A DNA stretch of 64,000 nt, from contig NC_091968.1 in assembly GCF_036711975.1 (NCBI RefSeq), positions 7,378,001-7,442,000 on the forward strand. The letters are read 5' to 3'. A model generated the notes under the pieces. The model searched no databases and was not told the DNA's origin. It was given only the letters and a program-made list of their open reading frames with translations. Below, piece by piece: positions 50,085 through 61,134 of the stretch (positions are counted from its first letter, which is position 1; every line of letters starts with the position of its first letter). The translations under genes and the position numbers were made by a program. The DNA comes from Onthophagus taurus (taxonomy: Eukaryota; Arthropoda; Insecta; Coleoptera; Scarabaeidae).

Positions 50085-51410
50085 ATCGAAGTCGGCCGCC
50101 ACAGAGTAGAATTATTGCTTTAATCTTAACCCGAAGAGACACCTTTAAGAATTATTATAAAATGCCACTTTATAATCTTACAATAGATAACACTTAATTA
50201 TTAGTATCTCTGCTAACATAATCAAGCTACAGATTTTTGAAAATAAAGTTCAAAAGCAGAAACTATATAAATATGTTGAAACATTTACTGATAATCATTA
50301 AAGTTACCCAAGTTATTTTTTTGTTATGCAATTTAAAGTTTATTGCAAATTCCAAATTGGAAACGATTACGTTGGGTTGGCATTAATTTTCGTTTTTGCA
50401 GTGATTAAGCAAATACAAATAATTTTTAAATTCAAAAACGATAAATTTTCAAGGTTGATACAAAATTGAATCAGTAGGGTATTCCCGCAGAGTGTCCATC
50501 ACAATTTCCGCTATCACAATTAACCTTGAATTTAAAATATACAGTGAACTTTTTAAATTGGAATGTAGTGATGAATTGAAGGTATTTAAGCAAATATTTT
50601 AAAAATAAAAAAGTTAATTACTCTAAAGTGTCACTTTTTGTACATAAAATATCGTTTTATTGAGAAAATAAAAAAGTAACCAGAACAAAGACATAAATTT
50701 ATAAAAAAACACATCAACAATAACAGAAGAATTAATGAAAATAGAATTAGATGCTATTATTAAATTAACCCGTTATTATCGTTAATCAATTAAGATTATT
50801 AATAGAAAATGCAACGGAGATTTTAATTATACAGAATGTAAATTAGCTTATAATACAAATATGCATATAAATAGACATTAGTGAAACAATCAAATACGTT
50901 AAGAAATCTTTTAAGTCAATCTGATTGGTTTTTTTGTAACGTTGTGATTTACAATCAGGAACTACTATGAACAAAGGTCGTACCATATTGGAATTTAAAG
51001 GTAAATAAATACCACCATGAACTTTCTACGTGTACGTTATTGAAATGACTAAAATAACAAATTAAAAACGTATACAAATACGGCTCGAACATACAAGGTA
51101 ATAAATCTATACTGTCATTTAAATTTATTGAACGCAAATTTTGTTCGCGTCTTTATTTATTTAAAACGAAACTAAACAAAGAAAGGTGCGTGCATTCTAC
51201 GCAAAGGTATGTGCTCGTTACACACCAACTGAATGCAAATTAGAGTCGTTTTAACGAAAACTAGTAAAACTAGTTAGTTCTAAAAAATTAACTTTAACTT
51301 GCAGAAATTTTTCCCAAGAAATTTTAACCTAATTAGTTTTTAAATCTTCAAAGAAGAAAATTTGTAATGAATAGATGTGATGCGTAAAATTCGGAGAAAA
51401 GGATGTACTT
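50085..51410. other. AT-rich stretch without recognised genes
   Basis: No coding sequence, RNA gene or repeat ends were recognised. If the exon at 51413-51650 is correct, this is Fem-1 first-intron sequence. Confidence 0.45.
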
Positions 51411-51412
51411 AC

Positions 51413-51650
51413 ACAAAGAGGTCCAAACTACCTGAAGTAGAGGTCTATGGCCACATGAAGCACTATGGTAGAAGTGTGGAACACTGAACAGGGAACTGGT
51501 TTCGAAGAATGGGCTGTATTTTCTCTATATTTGGACCGCGCAAGGTCCTGTAAGGACGACGGATGCATAATTGATATTCGCGAAAGCGCCGCTTTAACGA
51601 GAACGAAAGAAAAAAAGAACGGCCCCTGAGTCACACTTCCTCGTTTTTGC
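51413..51650 (-). other. Candidate Fem-1 noncoding first exon
   Basis: On the minus strand this GC-richer patch (AAAGCGGCGCTTTCGCG near 51595) ends in the strong donor CTTTGT|GTAAGTAC at 51413/51412. It has no long frame compatible with the next exon, so it would be 5' UTR. It is the best first-exon-like sequence upstream of Fem-1 on that strand. A short exon with the start codon must still lie between here and 45736. Confidence 0.3.
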
Positions 51651-51654
51651 TACA

Positions 51655-52015
51655 AAGAAACCTCTTCCTTATTTCTTCAATAAAAAAGATTATCTTCATT
51701 GAAATCGATGAAGCAATAAGAATCAATATTGCACGATTTTAATATGCTAATTTCCTTGTCGAACTCTATTTAGTTCTATTCAATTAAGTACAAAATATAC
51801 TGTAGTAACAATTACCTCGCCAGAGGCGAGTTCTTTAACACTAACTCAATTAGAAAAAACAATAACACCGAGTAATTTACTAAGAATTAAGTTCCTTGTA
51901 TTACGGCGATGACTAATCTATTAAATACGAATTGTGCTGTGATGGTTCCTTGTTCTAAATTAACTTGAATCATCGTAAGAATCTTTTTAAAACGTCTTGA
52001 AGTAATTTTAATTAT
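51655..52015. other. Gene-free AT-rich stretch
   Basis: No coding sequence or recognised repeats are visible. It would hold the Fem-1 promoter if the exon call at 51413-51650 is right. Confidence 0.35.
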
Positions 52016-52019
52016 TGTA

Positions 52020-52288
52020 ACTCTCTCTAAATGTGTTATCGCAACATTTCCGAGTATTCATTAAATGAAATTATATAACGTAACAAACCACAAATCTAAT
52101 ATTCTGATAAACAGCGAAATCAACACGATAAAGAAACTTTTAAAACTAAGTAACAAATACACAAACTAATCTAATTGAACATTTCGCAATTCTATGTTGG
52201 GGTATTATACTTTGATAATAACCCAAAAATATTCCTGCATTCTTTATGCATAAGATGGAAGAAGAGAAGGAAGTGTTGAAGAGATCAT
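52020..52288. repeat. Left copy of a ~250-bp direct duplication
   Basis: From TCTCTCTAAATGTGTTATCG to GCATTCTTTATGCATAAGAT the sequence matches 56969-57215 at roughly 95% by eye, in the same orientation. Confidence 0.88.
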
Positions 52289-52289
52289 T

Positions 52290-52448
52290 CGTCTTTAGCC
52301 GTCTTATGAGACGCAAGCCTAAACCCGAATATTTCTAGTTCTAGATCTAATGTTATTTCTAGTGATAGTGCAAGTGTAAAGCTAGAACTAACACTATACC
52401 TAGAGCCGTCTTTAGAGACGTGCGGCTAAACCCAAATGATTCTAGTTC
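52290..52448. repeat. CTAG-rich hairpin repeat, cluster 7, host of the foldback element
   Basis: Cores TTTAGCCGTCTTATGAGACG and GCCGTCTTTAGAGACGTGCG are present. It stops at TTCTAGTTC (52440-52448), where the foldback element begins. Confidence 0.85.
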
Positions 52449-52699
52449 ATGTGGCTGAAGTTAGATTCATATTCGAATCTGTACCAGATTCAGATTCATA
52501 AAATTACAGTTGACCAGACAAGTATTGAACATATCAATTGAAAAATCGTTTTCTGAAACTACAGAAGTTGTAGCAATCTGCGACTACCCTGGATAATTCG
52601 AATAGACCCTCTAGTATGTTCCCTGTCTACCCTCACCCTCAGATTTGCCGTAGGGGCCGAGGGGTTCCTCGTTTTCAATAGCATACTTAGATATTATTT

Positions 52700-54212
52700 T
52701 CTCAATAACTAGAGACTGCAGCACCCTGATACTAGTCTAGATTATTGCATTAGGTCCTCTGGTATCTTTCTAGCCCACCAGCACCCCCAGATTTGCCGTA
52801 ATGGCCGAGGGGTGAATTTTTTAATATTACTCGTTTTCAATATCAAATGTAAACATTATTTTCTCAATAATTAGAGACTGCAGCACCCTGATACTAGTCT
52901 AGATTATTGCATTAGGTCCTCTGGTATCTTTCTAGCATACCAGCACCCCCAGATTTGCCGTAGGGGCCGAGGGGTGAATTTTTTAATATTACTCGTTTTC
53001 AATATCAAATTTAAACTTTATTTTCTCAATAACTAGAGACTGCAGCACCCTGGGACTAGTTTAGATTATTGCATTAGGTCCTCTGGTATCCTTCTAGCCC
53101 ATCAGCACCCCCAGATTTGCCGTAGGAGCCGAAGGGTGAATTTTTCAATATTCCTCGTTTTTAATATCAAATGTAAAAATTATTTTCTCAATAACTAGAA
53201 ACTGCAGCACCCTGGGACTAGTCTAGATTATTGCATTAGGTCCTCTGGTATCCTTGTAGCCCATCAGCACCCCCAGATTTGCCGTAGGGGCTGAAGGGTG
53301 AATTTTTCAATATTCCTCGTTTTCAATAGCAAAGTTAAAAATTATTTTCTCAATTACTAGAGACTGCAGCACCCTGGGACTAGTCTAGATAATTGTATTA
53401 GGTCCTCTGGTATCTTTCTAGCCCATCAGCACCCCCAGATTTGCCGTAGGAGCCGAAGGGTGAATTTTTCAATATTCCTCGTTTTCAATATCAAATGTAA
53501 ACATTATTTTCTCAATAATTAGAGACTGCAGCACCCTGATACTAGTCTAGATTATTGCATTAGGTCCTCTGGTATCTTTCTAGCATACCAGCACCCCCAG
53601 ATTTGCCGTAGGGGCCGAGGGGTGAATTTTTTAATATTACTCGTTTTCAATATCAAATTTAAACTTTATTTTCTCAATAACTAGAGACTGCAGCTCCCTG
53701 GGACTAGTTTAGATTATTGCATTAGGTCCTCTGGTATCCTTCTAGCCCATCAGCACCCCCAGATTTGCCGTAGGAGCCGAAGGGTGAATTTTTCTATATT
53801 CCTCGTTTTCAATAGCAAAGTTAAAAATTATTTTCTCAATAACTAGAAACTGCAGCACCCTGGGACTAGTCTAGATTATTGCATTAGGTCCTCTGGTATC
53901 CTTGTAGCCCATCAGCACCCCCAAATTTGCCGTAGGGGCCGAAGGGTGAATTTTTCAATATTTCTCGTTTTCAGTATCAAATGTAAAAATTATTTTCTCA
54001 ATAACTAGAAACTGCAGCACCCTGGGACTAGTCTATATTATTGCATTATGTCCTCTAGTATCCTTCTAGTCCACTCGCACCCCCAGATTTGCCGTAGGAG
54101 CCGAAGGGTGAATTTTTTAAAATTCCTCGTTTTCAATAGCAAAATTAAAAATTATTTTCTAGACTAGACTAAAAGAACTAAAGACTACAGCGCCCTGGGA
54201 CTGGTCTAGATT
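52700..54212 (+). repeat. Left arm array: ten 162-bp units
   Basis: AGACTGCAG (or AAACTGCAG) recurs exactly every 162 bp: 52712, 52874, 53036, 53198, 53360, 53522, 53684, 53846 and 54008, with a diverged tenth unit at about 54178. Each unit has GTCTAGATTATTGCATTAGG, TCCTCTGGTATC, CAGCACCCCCAGATTTGCCG and TATTTTCTCAATAA. Confidence 0.95.
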
Positions 54213-54213
54213 A

Positions 54214-54704
54214 TTATATTCAAAACTTATTCAATATTTAGTTTGATTTGAAAGTATAATTTTCATATGGCTTTTACTTCTTTATTAATGAAACTTGAAC
54301 GACACTTTTCAAAATTTTTAGACACATTAAAGCATTTAAATTAATTTTTTATATTGTTTTTTGTATTTGTTTTTTATATTATATGTTTTTTATATTGACA
54401 CGGCTCTACCTGTAACGTCGGTAGCTGTGCCTTACTTATAAAGGTTTCATTATCAGTAGAGGGTTCTGATAAATGTTCTTCATCTAATCTATCATGAATA
54501 TTACTAAATAATGAAACGTTAGAAACAAGTAGCTGCGATATAGTTGGCGACGAACGTTTTAGAATGGGGCTGTTACTATTTAGTATTATAGTTTCATTTG
54601 CATTAGTAGATCTTTCTTTTATGTCAATGTTATTATATAGAAGTAAAAGCAATACGAAATTATAATATCAAACTAAATATTACATCAATTTTAAATATAA
54701 TAAT
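54214..54704. other. Unique AT-rich centre of the foldback element
   Basis: About 490 bp with no unit similarity. The minus strand has a 92-codon open frame (54652-54374) rich in Ser, Thr and Asn ('SPILKRSSPTISQLLVSN', 'DRLDEEHLSEPSTDNETF') that I do not recognise. It could be a fragment of a lost mobile-element protein or chance. Confidence 0.6.
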
Positions 54705-56560
54705 GTAGACTAGTATCAGGGTGCTGCAGTCTCTAATTATTGAGAAAATAATGTTTACATTTGATATTGAAAACGAGTAATATTAAAAAATTCACCCCTC
54801 GGCCCCTACGGCAAATCGGGGGGTGCTGGTGGGCTAGAAAGATACCAGAGGACCTAATGCAATAATCTAGACTAGTATCAGGGTGCTGCAGTCTCTAATT
54901 ATTGAGAAAATAATGTTTACATTTGATATTGAAAACGAGTAATATTAAAAAATTCACCCCTCGGCCCCTACGGCAAATCTGGGGGTGCTGGTGGGCTAGA
55001 AAGATACCAGAGAACCTAATGCAATAATCTAGACTAGTATCAGGGTGCTGCAGTCTCTAATTATTGAGAAAATAATTTTTACATTTGATATTGAAAACGA
55101 GGAATATTGAAAAATTCACCCTTCGGCTCCTACGGCAAATCTGGGGGTGCTGATGGGCTAGAAGGATACCAGAGGACCTAATGCAATAATCTAGACTAGT
55201 TCCAGGGTGCTGCAGTCTCTAGTAATTGAGAAAATTATGTTTAAATTTGCTATTGAAAACAAGGAATATTAAAAAATTCACCCCTCGGCCCCTACGGCAA
55301 ATCTGGGATTGCTGGTGTGCTAGAAGGATACCAGAGGAACTAATGCAATAATCTAGACTATTCCCAGGGTGCTGCAGTCTCTAGTTATTGAGAAAATAAT
55401 GTTTACATTTGATATTGAAAACGAGGAATATTGAAAAATTCACCCTTCGGCCCCTACGGCAAATCTGGGGATGCTGATGGGCTAGAAGGATACCAGAGGA
55501 CCTAATGCAATAATCTAGACTAGTATCAGGGTGCTGCAGTCTCTAATTATTGAGAAAATAATGTTTACATTTGATATTGAAAACGAGTAATATTAAAAAA
55601 TTCACCCCTCGGCCCCTACGGCAAATCTGGGGGTGCTGGTGGGCTAGAAAGATACCAGAGGACCTAATGCAATAATCTAGACTAGTATCAGGGTGCTGCA
55701 GTCTCTAATTATTGAGAAAATAATGTTTACATTTGATATTGAAAACGAGTAATATTAAAAAATTCACCCCTCGGCCCCTACGGCAAATCTGGGGGAGCTG
55801 GTGAGCTAGAAAGATATCAGAGGACCTAATGCAATAATCTAGACTAGTATCAGGGTGCTGCAGTCTCTAATTATTGAGAAAATAATGTTTACATTTGATA
55901 TTGAAAACGAGTAATATTAAAAAATTCACCCCTCGGCCCCTACGGCAAATCTGGGGCTGCTGGTGGGCTAGAAAGATACCAGAGGACCTAATGCAATAAT
56001 CTAGACTAGTATCAGGGTGCTGCAGTCTCTAATTATTGAGAAAATAATGTTTACATTTGATATTGAAAACGAGTAATATTAAAAAATTCACCCCTCGGCC
56101 CCTACGGCAAATCTGGGGGAGCTGGTGAGCTAGAAAGATACCAGAGGACCTAATGCAATAATCTAGACTAGTATCAGGGTGCTGCAGTCTCTAATTATTG
56201 AGAAAATAATGTTTACATTTGATATTGAAAACGAGTAATATTAAAAAATTCACCCCTCGGCCCCTACGGCAAATCTGGGGGTGCTGGTATGCTAGAAAGA
56301 TACCAGAGGACCTAATGCAATAATCTAGACTAGTATCAGGGTGCTGCAGTCTCTAATTATTGAGAAAATAATGTTTACATTTGATATTGAAAACGAATAA
56401 TATAAAAAAATTCACCCCTTGGCCCCTACGGCAAATCTGGGGGTGCTGGTGGGCTAGAAAGATACCAGAGGACCTAATGCAATAATCTGAACTAGTCCCA
56501 GGGTGCTGCAGTCTCTAGTTATTGAGAAAATAATATCTAAGTATGCTATTGAAAACGGTG
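54705..56560 (-). repeat. Right arm array: twelve 162-bp units, inverted
   Basis: CTGCAGTCTCT recurs exactly every 162 bp at 54724, 54886, 55048, 55210, 55372, 55534, 55696, 55858, 56020, 56182, 56344 and 56506, in inverse orientation to the left arm. Units around 54724-55040 and 55534-56344 are more alike than those between, suggesting local amplification. Confidence 0.95.
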
Positions 56561-56778
56561 AACCGCTCGGCCCCTACGGCAAATCTGAGGGTGAGGATAG
56601 ACAGGGAACATACTAGAGGGTCTATTCGAATTATCCAGGGTAGTCGCAGATTGCTACAACTTCTGTAATTTCAGAAAACTATTTTTCAATTGATATGTTC
56701 AATACTTGTCTGGTCAACTGTAATTTTATGAATCTGAATCTGGTACAGATTCGAATATGAATCTAACTTCAGCCACAT

Positions 56779-56965
56779 TTCTAGTTCTAGGTATAGTGTT
56801 AGTTCTAGTTTTAATTGTTATGTAGTAGCGGTAGATTGTTGTATGTTTTTATTAAAGTAAAAGTAGAATTAACACTAGACCAAGAACTAGAATCATTCGG
56901 CTTTAGCCGTCTTATGAGACTCACGGCTAAACCCGAATGTTTCTAGTTCTAGGTCTAATGTTATG
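56779..56965. repeat. CTAG-rich hairpin repeat, cluster 8
   Basis: This is a continuation of cluster 7 after the foldback insertion: TTCTAGTTCTAGGTATAGTG, the AATTGTTATGTAGTAGCGGT spacer and the core CTTTAGCCGTCTTATGAGAC...CACGGCTAAACCCG. Confidence 0.85.
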
Positions 56966-56968
56966 TTT

Positions 56969-57215
56969 TTTCTCTCTAAATGCGTTATCGCAATATTTCC
57001 GAGTATTCATTAAATGAAATTAAATAACGTAAAAAACCACAAATCTAATATTCTGATAAACAGCGAAATCAACACGATAAAGAAACTTTGTAAACTAAGT
57101 AACAAATACACAAACTAATCTAATTGGATATTTCGCAATTCTATGTTGGGGTATACTTTGATAATAACCCAAAAATATTCGTGCATTCTTTATGCATAAG
57201 ATGCAAAAAGAGAGG
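56969..57215. repeat. Right copy of the ~250-bp direct duplication
   Basis: From TCTCTCTAAATGCGTTATCG to GCATTCTTTATGCATAAGAT it parallels 52020-52272. The two copies bracket CTAG-rich repeat clusters and the foldback element. Confidence 0.88.
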
Positions 57216-57404
57216 AAATCATAAAGAGATGGGAAAGATATTTCTCGGAACTGCGGAATGTTGAGAATGCTAGAGGTAGTAATACAGAAAGAATGACAAT
57301 ACAAAAGTGCTGAACCAAACATGGAACTGCCATCTTTTGACGAGATGAAACTTGTCAAGATGGCATATACGGTGAATTTCACTTAAGATACAATATACAA
57401 AAAT

Positions 57405-57757
57405 ATATTTGTCTAGTGTTAGTTCTGGTTTTAATTGTTATGCAGCGCTATAGACCAAGAACTAGAATCATTGGGCTTTAGCCGTCTTATGAAACGCAAG
57501 GCTAAACCCGAATATTTATAGTTCTAGATCTAATGTTATATCTAGTGACAGTGAAAGTGTAAAACTAGATCTAACACTATACCTAGAACTAGAATCATTA
57601 GGGTTTAGCCGTCTTTAGAGACGTGCGGCTAAACCCAAATGATTCTAGTTCTAGGTATAGTGTTAGTTCTACATAGAAACAGTGTTAGTGTGAAACTAGA
57701 ACTAACACTAGATCTAGAACTAGAAACATTTCTAGTTCTAGGTCTAATGTTATTTCT
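57405..57757. repeat. CTAG-rich hairpin repeat, cluster 9
   Basis: Three cores, for example GGTTTAGCCGTCTTTAGAGA then CGTGCGGCTAAACCC at 57601-57636. It ends where the piggyBac begins. Confidence 0.85.
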
Positions 57758-58009
57758 AGTAACACTTTGCTGACCGGTGACAAGTTAACTCGTCATTGCA
57801 CTTCCATTATCTATTTCAATTTATGACACCCAGGGCGATATAGAATATTGCAAAACTTTGGCGTATCGTTTTCAGTCGTGTCCACTTTATAACAAAAAAG
57901 TTACTTTTCTTGGCATTTCGATTTTTATCACAAGTTTAGCATAATTGCAAAAATTTCATGAATTATACGCGAATAGTTTATCTGGTTGTCCGAGTGATTT
58001 TGAAATAAA

Positions 58010-59290
58010 TTGTACCTAATGATTCCGAAAGTGATGAATCTGACATTATACCACGAAAACGGCAAAAAAAGAAATGTTATAAAATCCGATAGCGAAAGTG
58101 ATTTTGAAGATTGGAATGAAAATGACATTACACCTTCTTTGGACGATTATTCAAACATTTCGGGTGTAACTGTAGAATTAAGTGATTTAACCATCAATAA
58201 AGTAACGGATTTATTTTTCGATAACGACTTTTTTCATTTAGTTGTTTCTCAAATCAATTTGTACCACTTCCAAATGAAAAAATTGCATAATTCTGCTAAA
58301 ACTTTACCATAACCCTTGGGTTATTGATATTGTTGGGACAAACTAAAAATGCTTGTTGGAGAGATTACTGGTCAACGGACCCTTTGGTTGAAGCACCAAT
58401 ATTCCCTAAAACTATGAGCAGGATGAGGTTCGAGCAAATCCTTACATTTTTCCATCTCAGTGATAATGTACAAAATGCACCTAGTAGAGGCAGACTTTGT
58501 AAAATTAGACCTTTATTGGATTACCTTATTCCAAAAATTCAATCTATGGATGTACTGAAACAGCAATTATCATTTGTTGAAGCAATGATACCATGGAGAA
58601 GACGTCTCAGCTTCAAAACATATAATCCGGCAAAGATTACAAAATACGGTATTTTACTGAGAATGATTCGTGAAAGTTAGTCTGGGTACATTTGCAACTA
58701 TTAGATTTATTCGGGTGGAGGACCAAAACTACAAGAAACTATATTATCAGTCTTGCAACCGTATTTTGGTTATTGGCGTGATGTATATCAAGATAATGAC
58801 TACAACGTTTTTACAGCTGGTATATTATTATACTTGCCAAATGTACTAATAGAAAAGTCCAAGAATCTTCATAGAGGGCAAATGACTTTGTTACGAAAAG
58901 GACTCAATCTTCTTCCAACAGGGAAATATAAACGGTTGGTGCGCATAATATCAACTATTCATGATATGTCTATGATATTAACTGAAAAGCGGAATAAACA
59001 TTACACAAATGATAAAGCGGCACCTTCGTGCATATACAATGCAATAAAGACATGAAAGGAGTCGACCACTGCAGATCAGTATTTGGCGAGCAGCAGTATC
59101 TATCAAAAAAGTATAAAGTGGTTCTCTTTAATCACAAAATAAACTAAGATACAAAAAACTTCTACTATAAGTAGCTAAGAAATGGATTTCTGTAGATTCA
59201 GATGAATGCAGCACACTACTTGGCAGCTCTTCTCGTACTTCTAACAGGACTTTCTACAAAGGTCCACCTTCCAGGCTTTCAGGAAAACTA
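58010..59290 (+). pseudogene. piggyBac transposase (DDE_Tnp_1_7), broken
   Basis: Segments in order: acidic N-terminus ('SDSESDFEDWNENDITP'); 'WRDYWSTDPLVEAPIFPKTM' and 'RFEQILTFFHLSDN'; 'SFVEAMIPWRRRLSFKTYNP'; 'QPYFGYWRDVYQDNDYN'; 'RLVRIISTIHDMSM'; then a shifted tail ending 'SNRTFYKGPPSRLSGKLS'. The first catalytic Asp (normally 'DEAM') is Val, and the third block (normally 'GVDxxDQ') is unrecognisable. At least four frameshifts or stops. Only the second Asp ('QDNDYN') is kept. Confidence 0.9.
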
Positions 59291-59314
59291 AGTTAAATAG
59301 TCACTATTGTAAAA

Positions 59315-59632
59315 ACACCCTGTATAAGATACTCTGATACAACAAATGACAATCTATTTGATATCATCTGAAGAATAATCGTGCCAAGTTAGAGGTTTCT
59401 TGAATGAATATTGGCTGAGATATGGGATTTTAAATAGCATGGTGAAATATGCCAAAAAAAAACTTAAAATCAAAATAACTCAAAAGCGACAAGTGCTAGG
59501 TACCACTACCTTTTATCAAAGTCAACATATTTTTTCGCATATAATTAAAAGGTGCAATAAAAACTATAGCATTCCATTTAAAATAACGAAGTTGTGGTCT
59601 ACTTCCGGTGGACCGGAAGTAACGTAAAAAAC
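59315..59632. repeat. Half copy of the palindromic MITE of 8741-10633
   Basis: CACCCTG|TATAAGATACTCTGATACAA leads into the MITE half from its centre outward to GTCTACTTCCGGTGGACCGG. It matches about 10211-10510 and lies inside the piggyBac 3' region. Confidence 0.75.
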
Positions 59633-59823
59633 GTAGATGTAATGGAATAGAAAAAAAAAACGGGTGTTGCTAACTTTTGGACGGACAGTGTATAAAAAAT
59701 ATATTCAAAGATTAATTTCATTTCATTCAGTATAAATAAAATTTATTAGAGTTTATTTAAAACTTAGATAGCTGGTGACATGACATAGTTTTTGTGTAAA
59801 ATTGCCGGTCAGCAAAGTGTTAA

Positions 59824-60022
59824 GACTGCTGGTAGATAGTAGCTAGGGCTAGTTAGCATAAAATATCACTATGTTGCATATTATTCGGGTTTAGCCGTCT
59901 TTAGAGACGTGCGGCTAAACCCAAATTGTTCTGGTTCTAGGTCTAGTGTTAGTTCTAGTTTTAATTGTTATGCAGCGTTAGATTGTTGTATATTATTATT
60001 GAACTAAAAGAACTAACACTAA
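59824..60022. repeat. CTAG-rich hairpin repeat, cluster 10
   Basis: The core GGGTTTAGCCGTCTTTAGAG then ACGTGCGGCTAAACCC lies at 59888-59923. The cluster is cut at 60022 by a MITE. Confidence 0.85.
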
Positions 60023-60738
60023 AGGTGGCTACACACGTAACTGTAAACTTAACAAGTATGCATGATCAATCTTTTTGTACAAATATGCTTTAGCGTTTGT
60101 AGGATAATTTTGCACAAACATTTTGCTTGTGCAATCCGCTTGATGATGGATTGAATTTTAATCATGCAAGCTTGCGCAAGCGAAACCGCACGTGTGCACC
60201 AAGCACACTGCTTGACGTGTGGCCAGATGTAGAGATTTCTCCCTAAAAAAATTTTTCAGCCTAAAAATGGCTTAGAGAGGTTTTCTTTAATTTATGAAAT
60301 ATGTAGGGATATTTGCCAATAATAGTAGGGGTCGCAATCCGAGACCCCGCACTGAGGGTCATTATTTTTGACTTTCAAGAAAAATTTATTCTTGAATGTA
60401 TTTCTTAAAATATTTTTTTTTTAAGAATAGAAGTATTATAGAATAATGTATATCATATTCTTAACATCGAAGAAGGTTAGGTTAGGTTTTTCTTTTCAAT
60501 AACCACTCTTTACACCATATATTACGTTTCTTCTTCCGCGTTTTCCTCTTATGGGCAAGGCAAAAAGCAGCCAGTACGAGCGTATAGTCGTCCGAGCTCG
60601 ACATAGTCCAAGCGCAAACCGCCGCTTGTTCAGGCATACTTGTATCGTGTGGTGTCGAAGGGAAATTTTACATGCTTCTACAAGAAGATTGATCATGTAT
60701 ACTTGTCAAGTTTGCAGTTATGTGTGTAGCCACCTTAA
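60020..60738. mobile_element. Harbinger-like element, nonautonomous
   Basis: The 713-bp element 60023-60735 starts AGGTGGCTACACACGTAACT and ends AGTTATGTGTGTAGCCACCT, with TAA on both sides. The arms continue with ACTTGACAAGTATACATGAT-like words (CTTAACAAGTATGCATGATC left). The minus strand at 60690-60500 reads 'ALGLCRARTTIRSYW' and 'LPIRGKRGRRNVIYGVKSG', reminiscent of the N-terminal region of PIF/Harbinger transposases. Superfamily assignment is tentative. Confidence 0.6.
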
Positions 60739-61130
60739 GCCACAAATTAGAATCATTCGGCTTTAGCCGTCTTATGAGATGTAAGGCTACATCCAAATGT
60801 TTCTAGTTCTAGGTCTAATGTTATTTCTAGTGACAGTGCAAATGTAAAATTAGAACTAACACTATACCTAGAACTAGAATCATTTGAGTTTAGCCGCACG
60901 TCTCTAAAGACGGCACTAACACTATGTATAGTGTTAGTTCTACATAGTAAAAAAGCTAGTATAAAACTAGTACTAACGCTGTACCTAGAACTAGAATCGT
61001 CTATAGAGATGTGCGGCTAAACCCAAATGATTCTAGTTCTAGATATAGTATTAGTTCTGGATATAGTGTTAGTTCTAGATAGTAACAGTGTTAGTGTAAA
61101 ACTAGGACTAACACTAGACCTAGAACCAGA
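60739..61130. repeat. CTAG-rich hairpin repeat, cluster 11
   Basis: Continuation of cluster 10, with cores such as GTTTAGCCGCACGTCTCTAA then AGACGGC. Confidence 0.85.
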
Positions 61131-61134
61131 CAGA

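Larger units (their letters stand above)
52440..56787. mobile_element. 4.3-kb foldback element with 9-bp target duplication
   Basis: The element 52449-56778 starts ATGTGGCTGAAGTTAGATTC and ends GAATCTAACTTCAGCCACAT. TTCTAGTTC is repeated immediately outside both ends (52440-52448, 56779-56787). Removing the element and one TTCTAGTTC restores an ordinary CTAG-rich unit (ATGATTCTAGTTC then TAGGTATAGTGTTAG). The terminal inverted repeats are about 250 bp, followed inward by two oppositely oriented arrays of a 162-bp unit and an AT-rich centre. A 9-bp duplication fits Foldback or Mutator-like elements. No transposase was recognised, so it is probably nonautonomous. Confidence 0.92.
57759..59823 (+). 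mobile_element. piggyBac-like element, inactive
   Basis: The element 57763-59819 begins CACTTTGCTGACCGG and ends CCGGTCAGCAAAGTG, a 15-bp perfect inverted repeat. TTAA follows at the right (59820-59823), with GTAA, probably a mutated TTAA, at the left (57759-57762). A transposase remnant and a fragment of another MITE lie inside. Confidence 0.9.

Noticed and set aside
51428..51634. 68-codon minus-strand frame as the first Fem-1 coding exon
   Set aside because: It contains no FEM1 N-terminal sequence and cannot join in frame to the 45736 exon; kept only as a possible 5' UTR.
52700..56560. Possible CRISPR or simple satellite array
   Set aside because: The units are contiguous without spacers, the genome is eukaryotic, and the opposed orientation with terminal repeats and a 9-bp duplication marks a foldback transposon.
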